This document shows, piece by piece, positions 8,098 to 17,643 of a stretch of 41,339 nt of DNA (within the stretch, counting starts at the first letter, position 1; each line of letters starts with the position of its first letter). The notes beneath the pieces were generated by a model. It was not told the origin of the DNA. It made no database searches and saw nothing but the letters and a program-made list of their open reading frames with translations. The stretch lies in contig QCPU01000010.1 in the NCBI GenBank assembly GCA_003212395.1, positions 1 through 41,339 of the forward strand, written 5' to 3'. The DNA comes from Prochlorococcus sp. AG-442-B03. GTDB lineage: Bacteria > Cyanobacteriota > Cyanobacteriia > PCC-6307 > Cyanobiaceae. Made by a program: the position numbers and the translations under genes.

Positions 8098-8817
8098 TTA
8101 AAGAATATTATTATGTCTCTCTGCAATAGCAGGATGCCGAAGAATGGAGTCCATGAGTCTTACACCTCTTAGTTGATTTATTAAAGGCATATGTCCATCA
8201 GGAGCATCCAATGACCAGCAAAAAGATCCAGGATATCTAGTCCATAAGCCCTCTTTTTTCCAACCTATTTTAGGCCACATTAATTCATATTTTTTTCCTA
8301 CTGATTTTAATATCTTTGCCTGAATTGAGAATCCAAATCTACCAGTAGAATAAATAGTCCATAATCTATCTATTGTTTCTAGATCTTTACCTGACATATC
8401 CTTAACTTCACTATAGAAAACATATCCACGTTTTTCAGCTAATTTTCCAGCTAATTTTCGTAAAAAGGAACTTGTTAATCTATCTGCCTCTTCAAATTTT
8501 TGCTCAACCAACATCAATTGCAAATTTTCATAATTAATAGAAATATCTGAATATGTATTAAACCAATTATTGAATTTAGAGTTTTCAAAGAATTCAGGCT
8601 TAAATTTTTTTAAAACTTGCAATATCCAACCAGCAGCCCAGTCATCTCCATTACTATCAAAGATATCAAACAGTGAAGGGCCTAGATTAAAAATATTTTC
8701 TACTTCAGATTCTATTTGAGTTAATGAATTTATTCTTTTTCTTTGGTTGGAATCTACAAATTTTTTTATCAGATCTAATGTAGCATTATTAAAGTTATCC
8801 TGTTCTTTGTTATTCAT
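8098..8817 (-). CDS. gun4: GUN4-domain tetrapyrrole-binding protein
   Basis: GUN4 binds protoporphyrin IX and Mg-protoporphyrin and stimulates Mg-chelatase in chlorophyll synthesis. The 239-residue protein has the cyanobacterial two-part plan: an N-terminal helical repeat-like domain (about 1-90) and the GUN4 core (about 95-239), which contains LMLVEQKFEEADRLT, the conserved IDRLWTIYS segment and FCWSLDAPDGHMP. It is separated from the kinase gene by 48 bases and diverges from mnmH across 34 bases. The family call is secure. Confidence 0.93.
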   Translation of the reverse strand: MNNKEQDNFNNATLDLIKKFVDSNQRKRINSLTQIESEVENIFNLGPSLFDIFDSNGDDWAAGWILQVLKKFKPEFFENSKFNNWFNTYSDISINYENLQLMLVEQKFEEADRLTSSFLRKLAGKLAEKRGYVFYSEVKDMSGKDLETIDRLWTIYSTGRFGFSIQAKILKSVGKKYELMWPKIGWKKEGLWTRYPGSFCWSLDAPDGHMPLINQLRGVRLMDSILRHPAIAERHNNIL

Positions 8818-8851
8818 TTTAAAAAATCAATCTAAAAAATAAAAACTATCC

Positions 8852-9892
8852 ATGTATTTCAAAAGAAAAGAACTAGAGAAATTTAGAAGTTTTAAAGGAC
8901 CACTTATAGATGTTAGAAGCCCGAGTGAATATTATAAAGGACACTTGCCTAATTCTATTAACATTCCACTATTTGATAATGATGAGAGATCTATAATTGG
9001 TACGATTTATAAAAAAGAAGGAAGAAAGAAAGCAGTCATAGAAGGATTAAAATTTTTTGAAAAAAAAATGGAATTACTACTTGATAATCTATTCATGAGT
9101 ATTGAGTCTTATAAAACTATTCCTAATAAAAATGATGAATTTTTTATCAGAATATATTGCTCTAGAGGAGGAATGCGTTCACAAAGCATTGCTTGGCTAC
9201 TAGAAAAATATAAATTTAATCCAATAATACTTAAGGGAGGATACAAAATATTTAGAAGATGGGTATTAGATAGTTTCTCAAAAAAGTTAAATATAGTAGT
9301 TATTGGCGGAAAAACAGGAACAGGGAAGACAAGATTATTATCATTACTAGAGAAATGTAAATATCAAACTATTGATCTTGAAGGATTTGCTTGTCATAGA
9401 GGAAGTACATTTGGAGGTTTAGGAATGAAAGAACAACCTTCAAATGAACAATTTGAAAATCAAATTGCAGAAAAATTAAATTCCTTTAAATTTACTAATA
9501 ATATTTTTGTAGAAGCTGAAAGTGCCAATATAGGCAAATGCAAAATACCTCATGAATTCTTCAAACAGATGAAAAATTCTAGGAGAATTGAAATTGTAAG
9601 GAGCGAATCTAACAGGTTAAATGAGTTGATACATACTTATAGTGTTTTTGAGAAAGAGGAACTCCAAGAATCTGTATTAAGGATAAAAAAAAGATTAGGA
9701 CCACAAAGAACAAAAATTGCTCTCGAATCAATTAATAAAGAGAGATGGGACTTAGTTTGCAAATCAGTTCTAGATTATTACGATAAGTGTTATGAATTTG
9801 AAAAGGTTGGCAAAACAAATATAAAGATATTAGATTTAACCGACAAAAAATATGATGAAAGTATTCTAGAGTTAATAAATAATGTTTTATAA
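8852..9892 (+). CDS. mnmH: tRNA 2-selenouridine synthase / rhodanese-P-loop protein (MnmH, SelU)
   Basis: This 346-residue protein has the MnmH plan: an N-terminal rhodanese domain with active-site Cys in YCSRGGMRS (C103), then a P-loop domain with Walker A GGKTGTGKT (152-160) and downstream LEGFACHRGSTFGG. MnmH acts on the 2-thiouridine wobble base of certain tRNAs, adding a geranyl group and replacing sulfur with selenium. Whether this organism supplies selenophosphate cannot be judged from the window. It is the first gene of a plus-strand group with psb28 and the permease. Confidence 0.9.
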   Translation: MYFKRKELEKFRSFKGPLIDVRSPSEYYKGHLPNSINIPLFDNDERSIIGTIYKKEGRKKAVIEGLKFFEKKMELLLDNLFMSIESYKTIPNKNDEFFIRIYCSRGGMRSQSIAWLLEKYKFNPIILKGGYKIFRRWVLDSFSKKLNIVVIGGKTGTGKTRLLSLLEKCKYQTIDLEGFACHRGSTFGGLGMKEQPSNEQFENQIAEKLNSFKFTNNIFVEAESANIGKCKIPHEFFKQMKNSRRIEIVRSESNRLNELIHTYSVFEKEELQESVLRIKKRLGPQRTKIALESINKERWDLVCKSVLDYYDKCYEFEKVGKTNIKILDLTDKKYDESILELINNVL

Positions 9893-9952
9893 AATAATTA
9901 CAAACGAATATGAAAAATATTTCCTAAGATAATGAATTATGTAGCTAACATT

Positions 9953-10306
9953 ATGACAGCAAATAAAACAGCAAAAATACAATTTTATGTAGGAACTGAC
10001 GAACCAGTTGTACCTGAAATAAGACTCACTAGGAGTAAAGATGGTACCACTGGCCAAGCATTATTTTTGTTTGAAAAACCTCAGGCATTATCTTCTATTA
10101 CAGATGGTGAAATCACAGGTATGCGTATGATTGACTCTGAAGGTGAAATACTAACTAGGGAAGTTAAAGTAAAGTTTGTTGATGGAGAACCAATATTTTT
10201 AGAAGCAGTATACATTTGGAAAAACACATCTGACTTTGATAGATTTATGAGATTTGCAAATAGTTATGCCAAATCAAATGGATTAGGATATTCTGAGAAG
10301 AAGTAA
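9953..10306 (+). CDS. psb28: Photosystem II assembly protein Psb28
   Basis: Psb28 binds transiently on the cytoplasmic side of CP47 in PSII assembly intermediates. The protein matches the family over its length: [22 protein letters not shown] near the start (given here in part as [10 protein letters not shown]), the FLFEKP block, MIDSEGEI and the C-terminal [18 protein letters not shown] chose the ATG at 9953 (117 residues) because homologues begin just before the AKIQF motif; an upstream in-frame ATG at 9932 would add 7 residues, and neither start has a recognisable Shine-Dalgarno. It is followed 13 bases later by the AI-2E-family permease. Confidence 0.95.
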   Translation: MTANKTAKIQFYVGTDEPVVPEIRLTRSKDGTTGQALFLFEKPQALSSITDGEITGMRMIDSEGEILTREVKVKFVDGEPIFLEAVYIWKNTSDFDRFMRFANSYAKSNGLGYSEKK

Positions 10307-10319
10307 AATATTTTAAAAA

Positions 10320-11363
10320 TTGAGTAGTTCATCATATTTCAAGTTAGTAGTATTTTTAATCACTTCGTTAATATTATGGACTCTAAGAGATTTTCTCCTC
10401 TTAATAATTTGTTCCTTAGTAATTTCAAATATTATATGTAATTTATGTAATCAAATACAAAAGGGTTTAAAAATCCCCCGACCGCTGTCATTGTTTCTTG
10501 TCTTAACTTTTATATCAGTAATAGTATTTACTATTTTTATTCTTGTATTGCCTCCATTTATAAAAGAATTCAACGAAATACTAGTTGATATTCCAAATGG
10601 TTTATCAAAAATTAATATTTTGATTAATACAAATCTGAACAAATTTAATAATCTTTTTTATGGTGAACAATCAGAAAATGTTATAGACATTTTCAGTCTT
10701 ATAAATAATGTAGTAACTATTCCAGATGCCTCAACTATTGCAAAAGCTATTCAAGAAAGTTTTAAAAATTTAATAAATATAGCTGGGAATCTAGGTTCAG
10801 GTCTTTTGAAATTAATTTTCGTATTAGCAGTGAGTTTAATGATTTCTATTGAACCAAAACAATATAAAGAAAATATACTTCTATTAATTCCAAAAAATTA
10901 TCGTAACAAATTTAGAAATATATTGGAAAAATGCAATATTGCATTAGCAAATTGGTCTTTTTCTATGGTAATAAGCTCATTATCAGTAGGTCTATTATCA
11001 TTAATAGTTCTGTCTATATTAGATGTCAAATATGTTGTCTCAAATGCTTTAATAGCAATGGTTCTTAATATTATTCCAAATATAGGTCCAGTTATTAGTG
11101 GTATATTTCCAATCTCAATTGCACTACTAGATAATTTTTGGAAACCACTGGCCGTTTTAGGAGCATATGTAATTATTCAAAATATTGAAAGCTATATAAT
11201 AATGCCATCTATAATGAAGAAAAAAGCAAACTTACTGCCTGGTCTAACATTAATATCACAATTTGGATTTACCTTCATTTTTGGTCCATTAGGCTTAATA
11301 CTTTCTCTTCCATTAGCTGTAGTAATACAGGTTTTAATCAAAGAATCATTTAAAGATATTTAA
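10320..11363 (+). CDS. AI-2E family permease (PerM/UPF0118)
   Basis: This 347-residue integral membrane protein has the family plan: an N-terminal pair of hydrophobic segments, an amphipathic central region (about 75-150), and a C-terminal membrane block with ALIAMVLNIIPNIGPVISG and the terminal PLGLILSLPLAVV segment. Family members have been linked to autoinducer-2 export, Na+/H+ antiport or other transport, so the substrate is open. The TTG start is forced: no ATG or GTG occurs upstream of the first membrane span in frame. Confidence 0.85.
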   Translation: MSSSSYFKLVVFLITSLILWTLRDFLLLIICSLVISNIICNLCNQIQKGLKIPRPLSLFLVLTFISVIVFTIFILVLPPFIKEFNEILVDIPNGLSKINILINTNLNKFNNLFYGEQSENVIDIFSLINNVVTIPDASTIAKAIQESFKNLINIAGNLGSGLLKLIFVLAVSLMISIEPKQYKENILLLIPKNYRNKFRNILEKCNIALANWSFSMVISSLSVGLLSLIVLSILDVKYVVSNALIAMVLNIIPNIGPVISGIFPISIALLDNFWKPLAVLGAYVIIQNIESYIIMPSIMKKKANLLPGLTLISQFGFTFIFGPLGLILSLPLAVVIQVLIKESFKDI

Positions 11364-11366
11364 AAA

Positions 11367-11549
11367 CTACTTAATTAATTTTTTATATAAATATGGGTAG
11401 GAAAAAAGTATAAAGAAAGCTAAGGGATGTTTACCAATAGCAAAATATAGTGAATTAAAAGTAAAATGATCAGATAATATTCTTAGCTCAGTAGAGAGAT
11501 CTATTAAAACTAGAGAAAATAAAATTATCAAATAATAATTCAATTTCAT
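11367..11549 (-). CDS. Small conserved membrane protein, 60 aa
   Basis: The ORF encodes two hydrophobic segments (about 4-18 and 40-56) around a polar ELRILSDHFTF region, ending in YKKLIK. It follows secF by 18 bases on the same strand and ends 3 bases beyond the convergent permease stop. The position at the end of the secDF operon and the well-formed hydrophobicity support a real gene. I do not recognise a named family and assign no function. Confidence 0.7.
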   Translation of the reverse strand: MKLNYYLIILFSLVLIDLSTELRILSDHFTFNSLYFAIGKHPLAFFILFSYPYLYKKLIK

Positions 11550-11567
11550 AAAATTAGGACCCTAAGC

Positions 11568-12482
11568 TCAGTCTTTAAGCAACAAAGTTGGAGCCAATAA
11601 AATACTTGAATAACTTCCAATTATAATTCCTAATGATAAGGCCAAGGAAAACCAAAATAGCGAATATGATCCAAACAAAATAATGCTTATTAAAGGGATA
11701 AGTGTTGTAATACTGGTAAACGTAGTTCTCCTAAATGATTCGTTTACTGATAATTGAATAGTTTCGTTATAGCCTTCTTTCTTAGATTTTAAATTCTCAC
11801 GAATTCTATCAAAAATAACAACAGTATCATTTACAGAATAACCAGCAATAGTTAGCAAGGACACAGCAAATAAACTATTTACCTCGACGGATAATATAAT
11901 TCCCAACCAGGAGAATATACCGAAAACAATTAATAAATCATGGAATAAAGCTAATAATGCAAATAATGCATATTTTTTATCAAATCTAATGGTTATATAT
12001 AAAGATATTGCAAATAATGAAACCAACAATGAGGTAACACAATTAGTAAGTAATCTTTTCCCAAGCTTTGGACCTATTAATCTTGAATCCTTACTCTCAT
12101 AATTCAGAGGTCCAACAATATTATTAAGATTAGAAATAAGATTATTTGATTCTTCGATACTTAAATAAGGTGTTCTTATTGAAATTAATTTATTATTATT
12201 TTGAAATTGTAATTTGATATTGTTTAAAACTTTTTTATTTTTAGAGATCTCTATTAAATTTTCCAAAACTGAATCTGGGGAAAAATTAGAACAGTCCGCT
12301 TCACAAACTCTTTCTATTCTTAGTTCATTTCCCCCTACAAAATCCATTCCTAAATTTATAGGTTTCTTATAAGAAGTATTAAAAGTAGAATATAAAATTC
12401 CTAGAAGACTAAACAAAATAAGAACAGTTGAAAAACCAATTATCTTTTTTTTATTTTTTATTAGTTCAAGATTGTTATTCAT
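11568..12482 (-). CDS. secF: Protein translocase subunit SecF
   Basis: SecF forms a complex with SecD that uses the proton gradient to drive late steps of Sec-dependent export across the membrane. The 304-residue protein has the N-terminal membrane span, the MDFVGGNELRI entry to the periplasmic domain (here facing periplasm or thylakoid lumen), and five C-terminal spans with the signature AGYSVNDTVVIFDRIRE (about 216-232). It follows secD by 19 bases and is cotranscribed with it. Confidence 0.96.
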   Translation of the reverse strand: MNNNLELIKNKKKIIGFSTVLILFSLLGILYSTFNTSYKKPINLGMDFVGGNELRIERVCEADCSNFSPDSVLENLIEISKNKKVLNNIKLQFQNNNKLISIRTPYLSIEESNNLISNLNNIVGPLNYESKDSRLIGPKLGKRLLTNCVTSLLVSLFAISLYITIRFDKKYALFALLALFHDLLIVFGIFSWLGIILSVEVNSLFAVSLLTIAGYSVNDTVVIFDRIRENLKSKKEGYNETIQLSVNESFRRTTFTSITTLIPLISIILFGSYSLFWFSLALSLGIIIGSYSSILLAPTLLLKD

Positions 12483-12501
12483 GGGAAAATAGAAATAAAG
12501 T

Positions 12502-13971
12502 TTAATTAGAAAAATTATTCCTTGGCAGATAGAGATTTTTCTGTCTCAAAGATTGATAAGTTGTAAAAAATCGCAAAATAGTTTTAGAACAATTTAATGA
12601 GGTAAACAAGCTTATTAAGACTCCAATACCTAATGTTGCCGCAAAACCCTTTACAAAATTTGTTCCTAATAAAAACAATATAAAACAACTTAGAAGAGTG
12701 GTAATATGGCCATCAACTATGGATGAATTAGCTCTTATAAAACCGCTATCAATAGATCTTGTAAGAGTATTACCCTCATATAATTCTTCTCTAATTCTCT
12801 CAAAAATTAGAATATTAGCATCTACAGCCATACCAATGCTAAGTATAAGCCCAGATATTCCAGGTAAAGTCAAAGTTACAGGAATTAGAGAATATATGGC
12901 TAAGTTAAAGAAACCATAAAGTATTAGAGAAAGAACTGAAACAAAACCTAGAATCCTATAATTAAAAATCATAAAAATACCAACAAAAATTAATCCACTA
13001 ATAGCTGCATAAAGACTTTTTAAAATATTTTTGGATCCCAACAGAGCCCCTATTGTGTTAGTTTCTACTATCTCAATTGGCAATGGCAATGAGCCTCCTT
13101 TAAGTTGAACTTCTAATTCTCTAGCATTTTCAGCACTAAAATTTCCGCTTATTGTTGCTGATCCACCTGTAATCCCTGTAGTAGCAAACTGACTCCCAAC
13201 ACTTGCTTCACTTATTGATTCTCCATCAAGAATAATAGCCAATAGTTGATTAGTGCCAGCAATTGACTTTGTAATTTCTGCAAACTTTTCTCCTCCTGAA
13301 TTACTAAAAGTTAATAAAACTTCCCAATTACTATTTGTTTGTTCTTGTCTCCTTCCTGCGTTAATAAGATCCTTACCAGATAAATCTGTTTTAATAAATA
13401 AATTTGTAATTTCTTTATTAACATACTTTTTAATTTCAATTAATTTCCCATATAAATCACCACTAGTAAATGAGTAATTTAATACTTGCTCTATCTCATT
13501 AAGTTCATCTTGAATAATTTTTAAGAAATTATCATCATATTGACTTTTTTCTGAAGAGGAATATTTTTCAATTAATTCTTTAATATTAAATCTCTGAGAT
13601 TGCAAAGTATCTAAATCTGTAGATGTTCCTTCTTTTTGGGTCCTAAATTCTAATAAAGCAGTCTTACCTAAAACTCTTGAAGCAACTAATGGATTTTGTT
13701 CTCCAGGTAATTCTAAAATTAATTGATCTCCACCTAGGGTTTGCAAGTTGGATTCTGAAACCCCTAAGTTGTTAACACGTCTATCTATAACAGAATTAAC
13801 TGCATCAAGTTCATCCTTTGTTACCTTCCCTTCCTCTTTAATTATTTGTAGTGTAAGTTGAGAGCCCCCTTGTAAATCTAATCCCAACTGTAAGGGATAA
13901 TTTATTAATAGATAAACAGATAAAGTAAGTAGAAATATAATAAAAAAAAGCCAACCTTGCCTTCTTTTCAT
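12502..13971 (-). CDS. secD: Protein translocase subunit SecD
   Basis: SecD is the larger partner of SecF. The 489-residue protein shows an N-terminal span (about 8-24), the LGLDLQGGSQLTL motif, a long exported domain, and a C-terminal six-span RND-type unit containing SIGMAVDANILIFERIREE. The exported domain is shorter than in E. coli (615 residues), as is usual in cyanobacteria. The gene starts 3 bases after the pdhB stop, so pdhB-secD-secF form one operon. Confidence 0.96.
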   Translation of the reverse strand: MKRRQGWLFFIIFLLTLSVYLLINYPLQLGLDLQGGSQLTLQIIKEEGKVTKDELDAVNSVIDRRVNNLGVSESNLQTLGGDQLILELPGEQNPLVASRVLGKTALLEFRTQKEGTSTDLDTLQSQRFNIKELIEKYSSSEKSQYDDNFLKIIQDELNEIEQVLNYSFTSGDLYGKLIEIKKYVNKEITNLFIKTDLSGKDLINAGRRQEQTNSNWEVLLTFSNSGGEKFAEITKSIAGTNQLLAIILDGESISEASVGSQFATTGITGGSATISGNFSAENARELEVQLKGGSLPLPIEIVETNTIGALLGSKNILKSLYAAISGLIFVGIFMIFNYRILGFVSVLSLILYGFFNLAIYSLIPVTLTLPGISGLILSIGMAVDANILIFERIREELYEGNTLTRSIDSGFIRANSSIVDGHITTLLSCFILFLLGTNFVKGFAATLGIGVLISLFTSLNCSKTILRFFTTYQSLRQKNLYLPRNNFSN

Positions 13972-13974
13972 TCC

Positions 13975-14958
13975 CTATATGCTCCCACTAATTAAATCTT
14001 CAACTTTTTCAACTATTTGATGTGGTTGAATTATTGTCAAATTCTCAAGATTACCATTATACGGAGTTGGAATATCCTGGCTAGATAATCTAATTGGTCG
14101 GGAATCAAGATCATCAAAACACTCTTCTGTTATCAGGGCAATTAATTCTGCACCAATACCTCCAGTCTTCATACATTCTTCAACAATAATTACTTTATTA
14201 GTTTTTCTTATTGATTTTGAGATGGTTTCCATATCAAATGGTTTTAAACTTATTAAATCTATTAACTCAACATCTATACCTTTTTTTTCTAATTCTTCAA
14301 CAGCTTTAAGACAGTGATGTCTCATTCGTGAATAAGTCAATAAAGTTATATGATTACCTTCTTTTACAATGTCAGCCTGATCTAAAGCGCAAGTATAATC
14401 CCCCTCCGGTAATTCTTCAGACAAGTTGTATAGAAGAACATGTTCGAAAAATAGAACCGGATTATCATCTCTTATAGCTGCTTTCATTAAACCTTTAGCA
14501 TTTGTAGGTGTACTGCATGCAACAATCTTTATACCAGGAACCGCATGAAAATATGCTTCAAGTCTTTGACTGTGTTCAGCACCAAGTTGACGACCAACTC
14601 CTCCAGGCCCTCGAACTACTGCTGGTATTTTATAATTTCCTCCGCTTGTATATCTAAGCATCCCCATATTATTTGATATCTGATTAAATGCTAAAAGCAA
14701 AAAACCCATATTCATTCCTTCTACAATTGGTCTTAACCCAGTCATTGCTGCACCTACAGCCATACCCGTAAAACTATTTTCTGCAATTGGAGTATCTAAG
14801 ACTCTTAACTCTCCATATTTTTCATATAAATCCTTAGTTACTTTATAAGATCCTCCATATTGACCAACATCTTCCCCCATTACGCAAACATTTACATCAT
14901 TTGCCATTTCTTCATCAATTGCCTCTTTCAAAGCATTAAATAATAATGTTCCAGCCAC
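13975..14958 (-). CDS. pdhB: Pyruvate dehydrogenase E1 component, beta subunit
   Basis: PdhB pairs with PdhA to form the thiamine-diphosphate E1 enzyme that decarboxylates pyruvate, feeding acetyl-CoA synthesis. At 327 residues it has the standard length. Visible family blocks are [15 protein letters not shown] (27-41), the [14 protein letters not shown] segment with the TPP-proton-shuttling glutamate, [16 protein letters not shown] (115-130) and the C-terminal transketolase domain with [14 protein letters not shown]. It sits immediately upstream of secD, an arrangement common in marine picocyanobacteria by my recollection. Confidence 0.96.
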   Translation of the reverse strand: MAGTLLFNALKEAIDEEMANDVNVCVMGEDVGQYGGSYKVTKDLYEKYGELRVLDTPIAENSFTGMAVGAAMTGLRPIVEGMNMGFLLLAFNQISNNMGMLRYTSGGNYKIPAVVRGPGGVGRQLGAEHSQRLEAYFHAVPGIKIVACSTPTNAKGLMKAAIRDDNPVLFFEHVLLYNLSEELPEGDYTCALDQADIVKEGNHITLLTYSRMRHHCLKAVEELEKKGIDVELIDLISLKPFDMETISKSIRKTNKVIIVEECMKTGGIGAELIALITEECFDDLDSRPIRLSSQDIPTPYNGNLENLTIIQPHQIVEKVEDLISGSI

Positions 14959-14981
14959 AATTAATTACCTAATTAATCACA

Positions 14982-15011
14982 TATATAATCCTACCACTTT
15001 GAATAATTCAA
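14982..15011 (-). promoter_or_regulatory. Possible pdhB promoter
   Basis: Read on the minus strand, TTGAAT (15011-15006) is followed after 18 bases by TATATA (14987-14982), 23 bases before the pdhB ATG. The -10 match is only partial, and in an AT-rich genome such pairs occur by chance. Confidence 0.3.
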
Positions 15012-15103
15012 CCTCCTTCAGCGAAGGTTATGAGTAGTAATATTGATAAAATCATTCCTGGCGAAAGCAAAAGGACTAAAAGGCCTAAGTCATGTAAAGA
15101 CAT
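15008..15103 (-). CDS. Candidate very small membrane protein, 31 aa
   Basis: In the spacer between the DUF3082 gene and pdhB, an ATG ORF on the minus strand encodes 31 residues starting MSLHDLGLLVLLL, with a Pro-Gly (PG) in the middle of an otherwise continuous hydrophobic span (about 6-27) and an AEGG end. Its base composition is visibly richer in G and C than the spacers on either side, as expected for coding sequence here. The size and topology are like cyanobacterial photosystem or cytochrome b6f small subunits, but the sequence does not match any I know. No ribosome binding site is evident. Existence is plausible, not proven. Confidence 0.5.
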   Translation of the reverse strand: MSLHDLGLLVLLLSPGMILSILLLITFAEGG

Positions 15104-15137
15104 TCAAAGAAAGTGTTTTCTTAATAATATTGGCAAT

Positions 15138-15440
15138 TCAACTTTTCTTCACAATAAAACTTCGAATAAATACAATAAAAAGTCCTATACCTATAAAAGC
15201 AAAAGAGAAGGTTAGCAAAAAAGATAATCCAATTATTAATGTATTAATACTAGAGGAAATATTTTGGACTATTTCAGAAGAATTAGAAGGTTTATGTACT
15301 GAAAAATAAATTGCAATTTTATTACTTAAAAAATAAAAAAATATAAATAATAAAAAACTTGTTAATGATCCAACAATAAAATTTAAAGGTCCTTTTTCGG
15401 GAATATTTTTTTCAATATTCTCATTACTATTATCAGCCAC
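15138..15440 (-). CDS. DUF3082 membrane protein
   Basis: This 100-residue protein has a polar acidic N-terminus, then two hydrophobic segments (about 23-45 and 67-93) separated by a polar HKPSNSSEIVQNISSSINT loop. It matches the cyanobacteria- and plastid-associated DUF3082 pattern, function unknown. It lies 22 bases downstream of ispE on the same strand and upstream of a candidate 31-residue membrane protein and pdhB. Confidence 0.8.
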   Translation of the reverse strand: MADNSNENIEKNIPEKGPLNFIVGSLTSFLLFIFFYFLSNKIAIYFSVHKPSNSSEIVQNISSSINTLIIGLSFLLTFSFAFIGIGLFIVFIRSFIVKKS

Positions 15441-15462
15441 AATAGATTTTTATATAAAAAAT

Positions 15463-16398
15463 TTAAATGAATGTTATTCCCTTTTCAAGGAAAGTGCAAA
15501 CCCATGAATCATAGCCTTTATCTTTAAATAATTTAGAATTTGCAGTTAATTCTTTTTTAGCAGTCTCTATATCTTTAAAGAGTGCAAAGCATGTAGGGCC
15601 TGATCCACTCATTGAAAATGTGAGACAATTTTCTAATTTAGAAAGCAAATATAATGCCTGCTTTACAGAGTCATTTTCATTTTCAACAACTAACTGCAAA
15701 TCATTTTTAATAGATAAATGTTGATTATCAAAATTTAAGTTATTTAAACCGTTATCTCTTAAATTTTTTCTTATGTTCTCAATCATTTCTATATCAGTAA
15801 GATATTGATCACAAAATCTATTGCTATATTTTTTATAAGTTTCAGCAGTTGATACTGATACATTCGGATTTTTTAAAAGAATTGCTCCATATTCAAGGGT
15901 TGAATCTAATTTCTCCAAAATTTCGCCTCTTCCAAAACATAATTGAATACCACCATTTATAAAAAAGGGAATATCAGATCCTAAAGTTGATGCTAATGAA
16001 CATAAAGTTTTTTGATCTAATTTCAAATCCCATAAATTATTAAGAGCAATTAATGTTGCTGCTGCATTACTGGATCCACCAGCTAATCCTGCGCCAATTG
16101 GGATATTTTTTCTTAAAAATATATTCGCACCGTAATCTATATTTGATTTTTTCCTTAATAGGTTTGCCGATTTAACAATTAAGTTATCATCAGATAGGCT
16201 TAAATCATTACAATCAGACTCAAGTTTAATTAGACCTTCATTATTAATTTCAAATTCTAAATAATCAGCAAGATCGATATTTTGCATAATCATTGCTAAC
16301 TCATGAAATCCATCCTCTCTTTTACCAATAACTTCAAGGTGCAAATTTATTTTGGCAGGAGATTTTATATTAATTTTCTTTTTAACTAAATCTTGCAT
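15463..16398 (-). CDS. ispE: 4-diphosphocytidyl-2-C-methyl-D-erythritol kinase
   Basis: IspE phosphorylates CDP-methylerythritol in the MEP isoprenoid pathway, which feeds carotenoids, the chlorophyll phytyl chain and quinones. The 311-residue protein is a GHMP kinase: N-terminal SPAKINLHLEV (14-24) with the catalytic-site lysine, the glycine-rich ATP loop PIGAGLAGGSSNAAA and the C-terminal SMSGSGPTCFALF. It follows rsmA by 12 bases, a linkage seen in many cyanobacteria. Confidence 0.97.
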   Translation of the reverse strand: MQDLVKKKINIKSPAKINLHLEVIGKREDGFHELAMIMQNIDLADYLEFEINNEGLIKLESDCNDLSLSDDNLIVKSANLLRKKSNIDYGANIFLRKNIPIGAGLAGGSSNAAATLIALNNLWDLKLDQKTLCSLASTLGSDIPFFINGGIQLCFGRGEILEKLDSTLEYGAILLKNPNVSVSTAETYKKYSNRFCDQYLTDIEMIENIRKNLRDNGLNNLNFDNQHLSIKNDLQLVVENENDSVKQALYLLSKLENCLTFSMSGSGPTCFALFKDIETAKKELTANSKLFKDKGYDSWVCTFLEKGITFI

Positions 16399-16410
16399 AT
16401 ACTTAAATTT

Positions 16411-17235
16411 TTATTTTTTAATTTTAATACAATTTTCTGCAAGCTTAATCCATTGGTCAATTGAAATATCTTGTGGTCTTAAATTAAAACAAACTTTTGA
16501 AGATTCAGATAATTCATTTATCTCTTCATTTGAAAGTATTGAATTGAGAGTATTTCTAAGCATTTTTCTTCTTGAATTAAATGAAATTCGAAGAAGTTTA
16601 TCTATATATTTTTCTAGACTAATATCTAATCTTAAATCATTTTTAATTGGTTCGAAAACTACTAAAGAGGAAAAAACTTTTGGAGGCGGACTAAATGATG
16701 AAGGCGGCACATCACATATTCTTTTTATTTTTGATAAAAGTTGCATTCTTATACTAAGCGCACCAGCATTGGGACTACCTTCTTTTGACAAAATCCTATC
16801 TACAACGTCTTTCTGCATTAAAAATATTATTTTTTCGTAATTATAGTTTCTTATAATGCCCAATCGACCTATGAAAATATCCAATATTGGGCCAGTTATA
16901 TTGTAAGGAATATTTGCAATCACTTTTGTAATCTTCTTATTAATCGAATCTAAATTTACAGAAAGAATATCTCCCTGCTGCAGTGAAAAATTATCATTAT
17001 TATTGAATTTATCATTTAATAATTTTATTAAATCTTGATCTAATTCAATTGCATGTAATTTTTTAATTTCTGAATCTAACAACCTAGATGTTAAAGCTCC
17101 TTTACCAGGACCAATTTCTAAAATAAAGTCATTTTCATTAAGATCAGCAATTTCTTTAATTTTTTCTAATATTTTTTTATCTACTAACCAGTGTTGTCCA
17201 AATCTTTTTTTTTGATGATATTTTTTTGAATTCAT
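16411..17235 (-). CDS. rsmA: 16S rRNA dimethyladenosine transferase (KsgA/RsmA)
   Basis: RsmA dimethylates two adjacent adenosines (A1518 and A1519 in E. coli numbering) near the 3' end of 16S rRNA, a late step in small-subunit maturation. Features in order are [14 protein letters not shown] (10-23), motif [17 protein letters not shown] (about 39-54), the acidic AIELDQDLI, and the catalytic motif IV NIPY in place of the commoner NLPY. Length is 274 residues, typical. It begins the minus-strand operon with ispE and is divergent from the gene at 17292 across 56 bases. Confidence 0.97.
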   Translation of the reverse strand: MNSKKYHQKKRFGQHWLVDKKILEKIKEIADLNENDFILEIGPGKGALTSRLLDSEIKKLHAIELDQDLIKLLNDKFNNNDNFSLQQGDILSVNLDSINKKITKVIANIPYNITGPILDIFIGRLGIIRNYNYEKIIFLMQKDVVDRILSKEGSPNAGALSIRMQLLSKIKRICDVPPSSFSPPPKVFSSLVVFEPIKNDLRLDISLEKYIDKLLRISFNSRRKMLRNTLNSILSNEEINELSESSKVCFNLRPQDISIDQWIKLAENCIKIKK

Positions 17236-17291
17236 CTAAAAGATAAATAATATGTTTAAATTAAATATGAATTTATTTAATACTTTATATC

Positions 17292-17624
17292 ATGAGCTTA
17301 TCAAAAAAAAATTTAGATAAACTCAATAAATTTAAAAAAAATAAAAATTTAAATAATGAAAGTGAAAATATAAATAATTACACAAATATAACTAATAATG
17401 ATAATTTAATCACCAATCCAATTAATTCAGAAGATCCCAATAAAATTTTTTATTCGTTAATTGATAATTCAGAATCTTTAGAAGAGACTTCTAACGTTAA
17501 TAATTCACTAAGAAAAAGTGAGATTAATCAAATTAATATGAATTCTAAAAAAGATAATTTTTCCAAGAAATTAACATCTGAAGAGGAATTATATGATGAA
17601 TTTAATTATCTTCTTGATGAATAA
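17292..17624 (+). CDS. Low-complexity Asn/Lys-rich conserved-tail protein
   Basis: The 110-residue product is dominated by Asn, Lys, Ser and Glu with no hydrophobic core, so most of it is probably disordered. The C-terminal 16 residues (SEEELYDEFNYLLDE) are acidic, aromatic and non-repetitive and look like a short binding motif. It sits 19 bases upstream of rlmH on the same strand and is probably cotranscribed. The ATG start and continuous frame support it, but composition this biased makes homology hard to judge. Function unknown. Confidence 0.65.
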   Translation: MSLSKKNLDKLNKFKKNKNLNNESENINNYTNITNNDNLITNPINSEDPNKIFYSLIDNSESLEETSNVNNSLRKSEINQINMNSKKDNFSKKLTSEEELYDEFNYLLDE

Positions 17625-17643
17625 TTAGTTTTAATATTTACTT

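Noticed and set aside
15030..15309. Two overlapping plus-strand ORFs of 61 and 88 residues between pdhB and DUF3082
   Set aside because: They are Lys/Ser/Ile-rich antisense shadows; the minus strand here holds DUF3082 and a better 31-residue candidate, and neither plus-strand frame has a domain or hydrophobic pattern.
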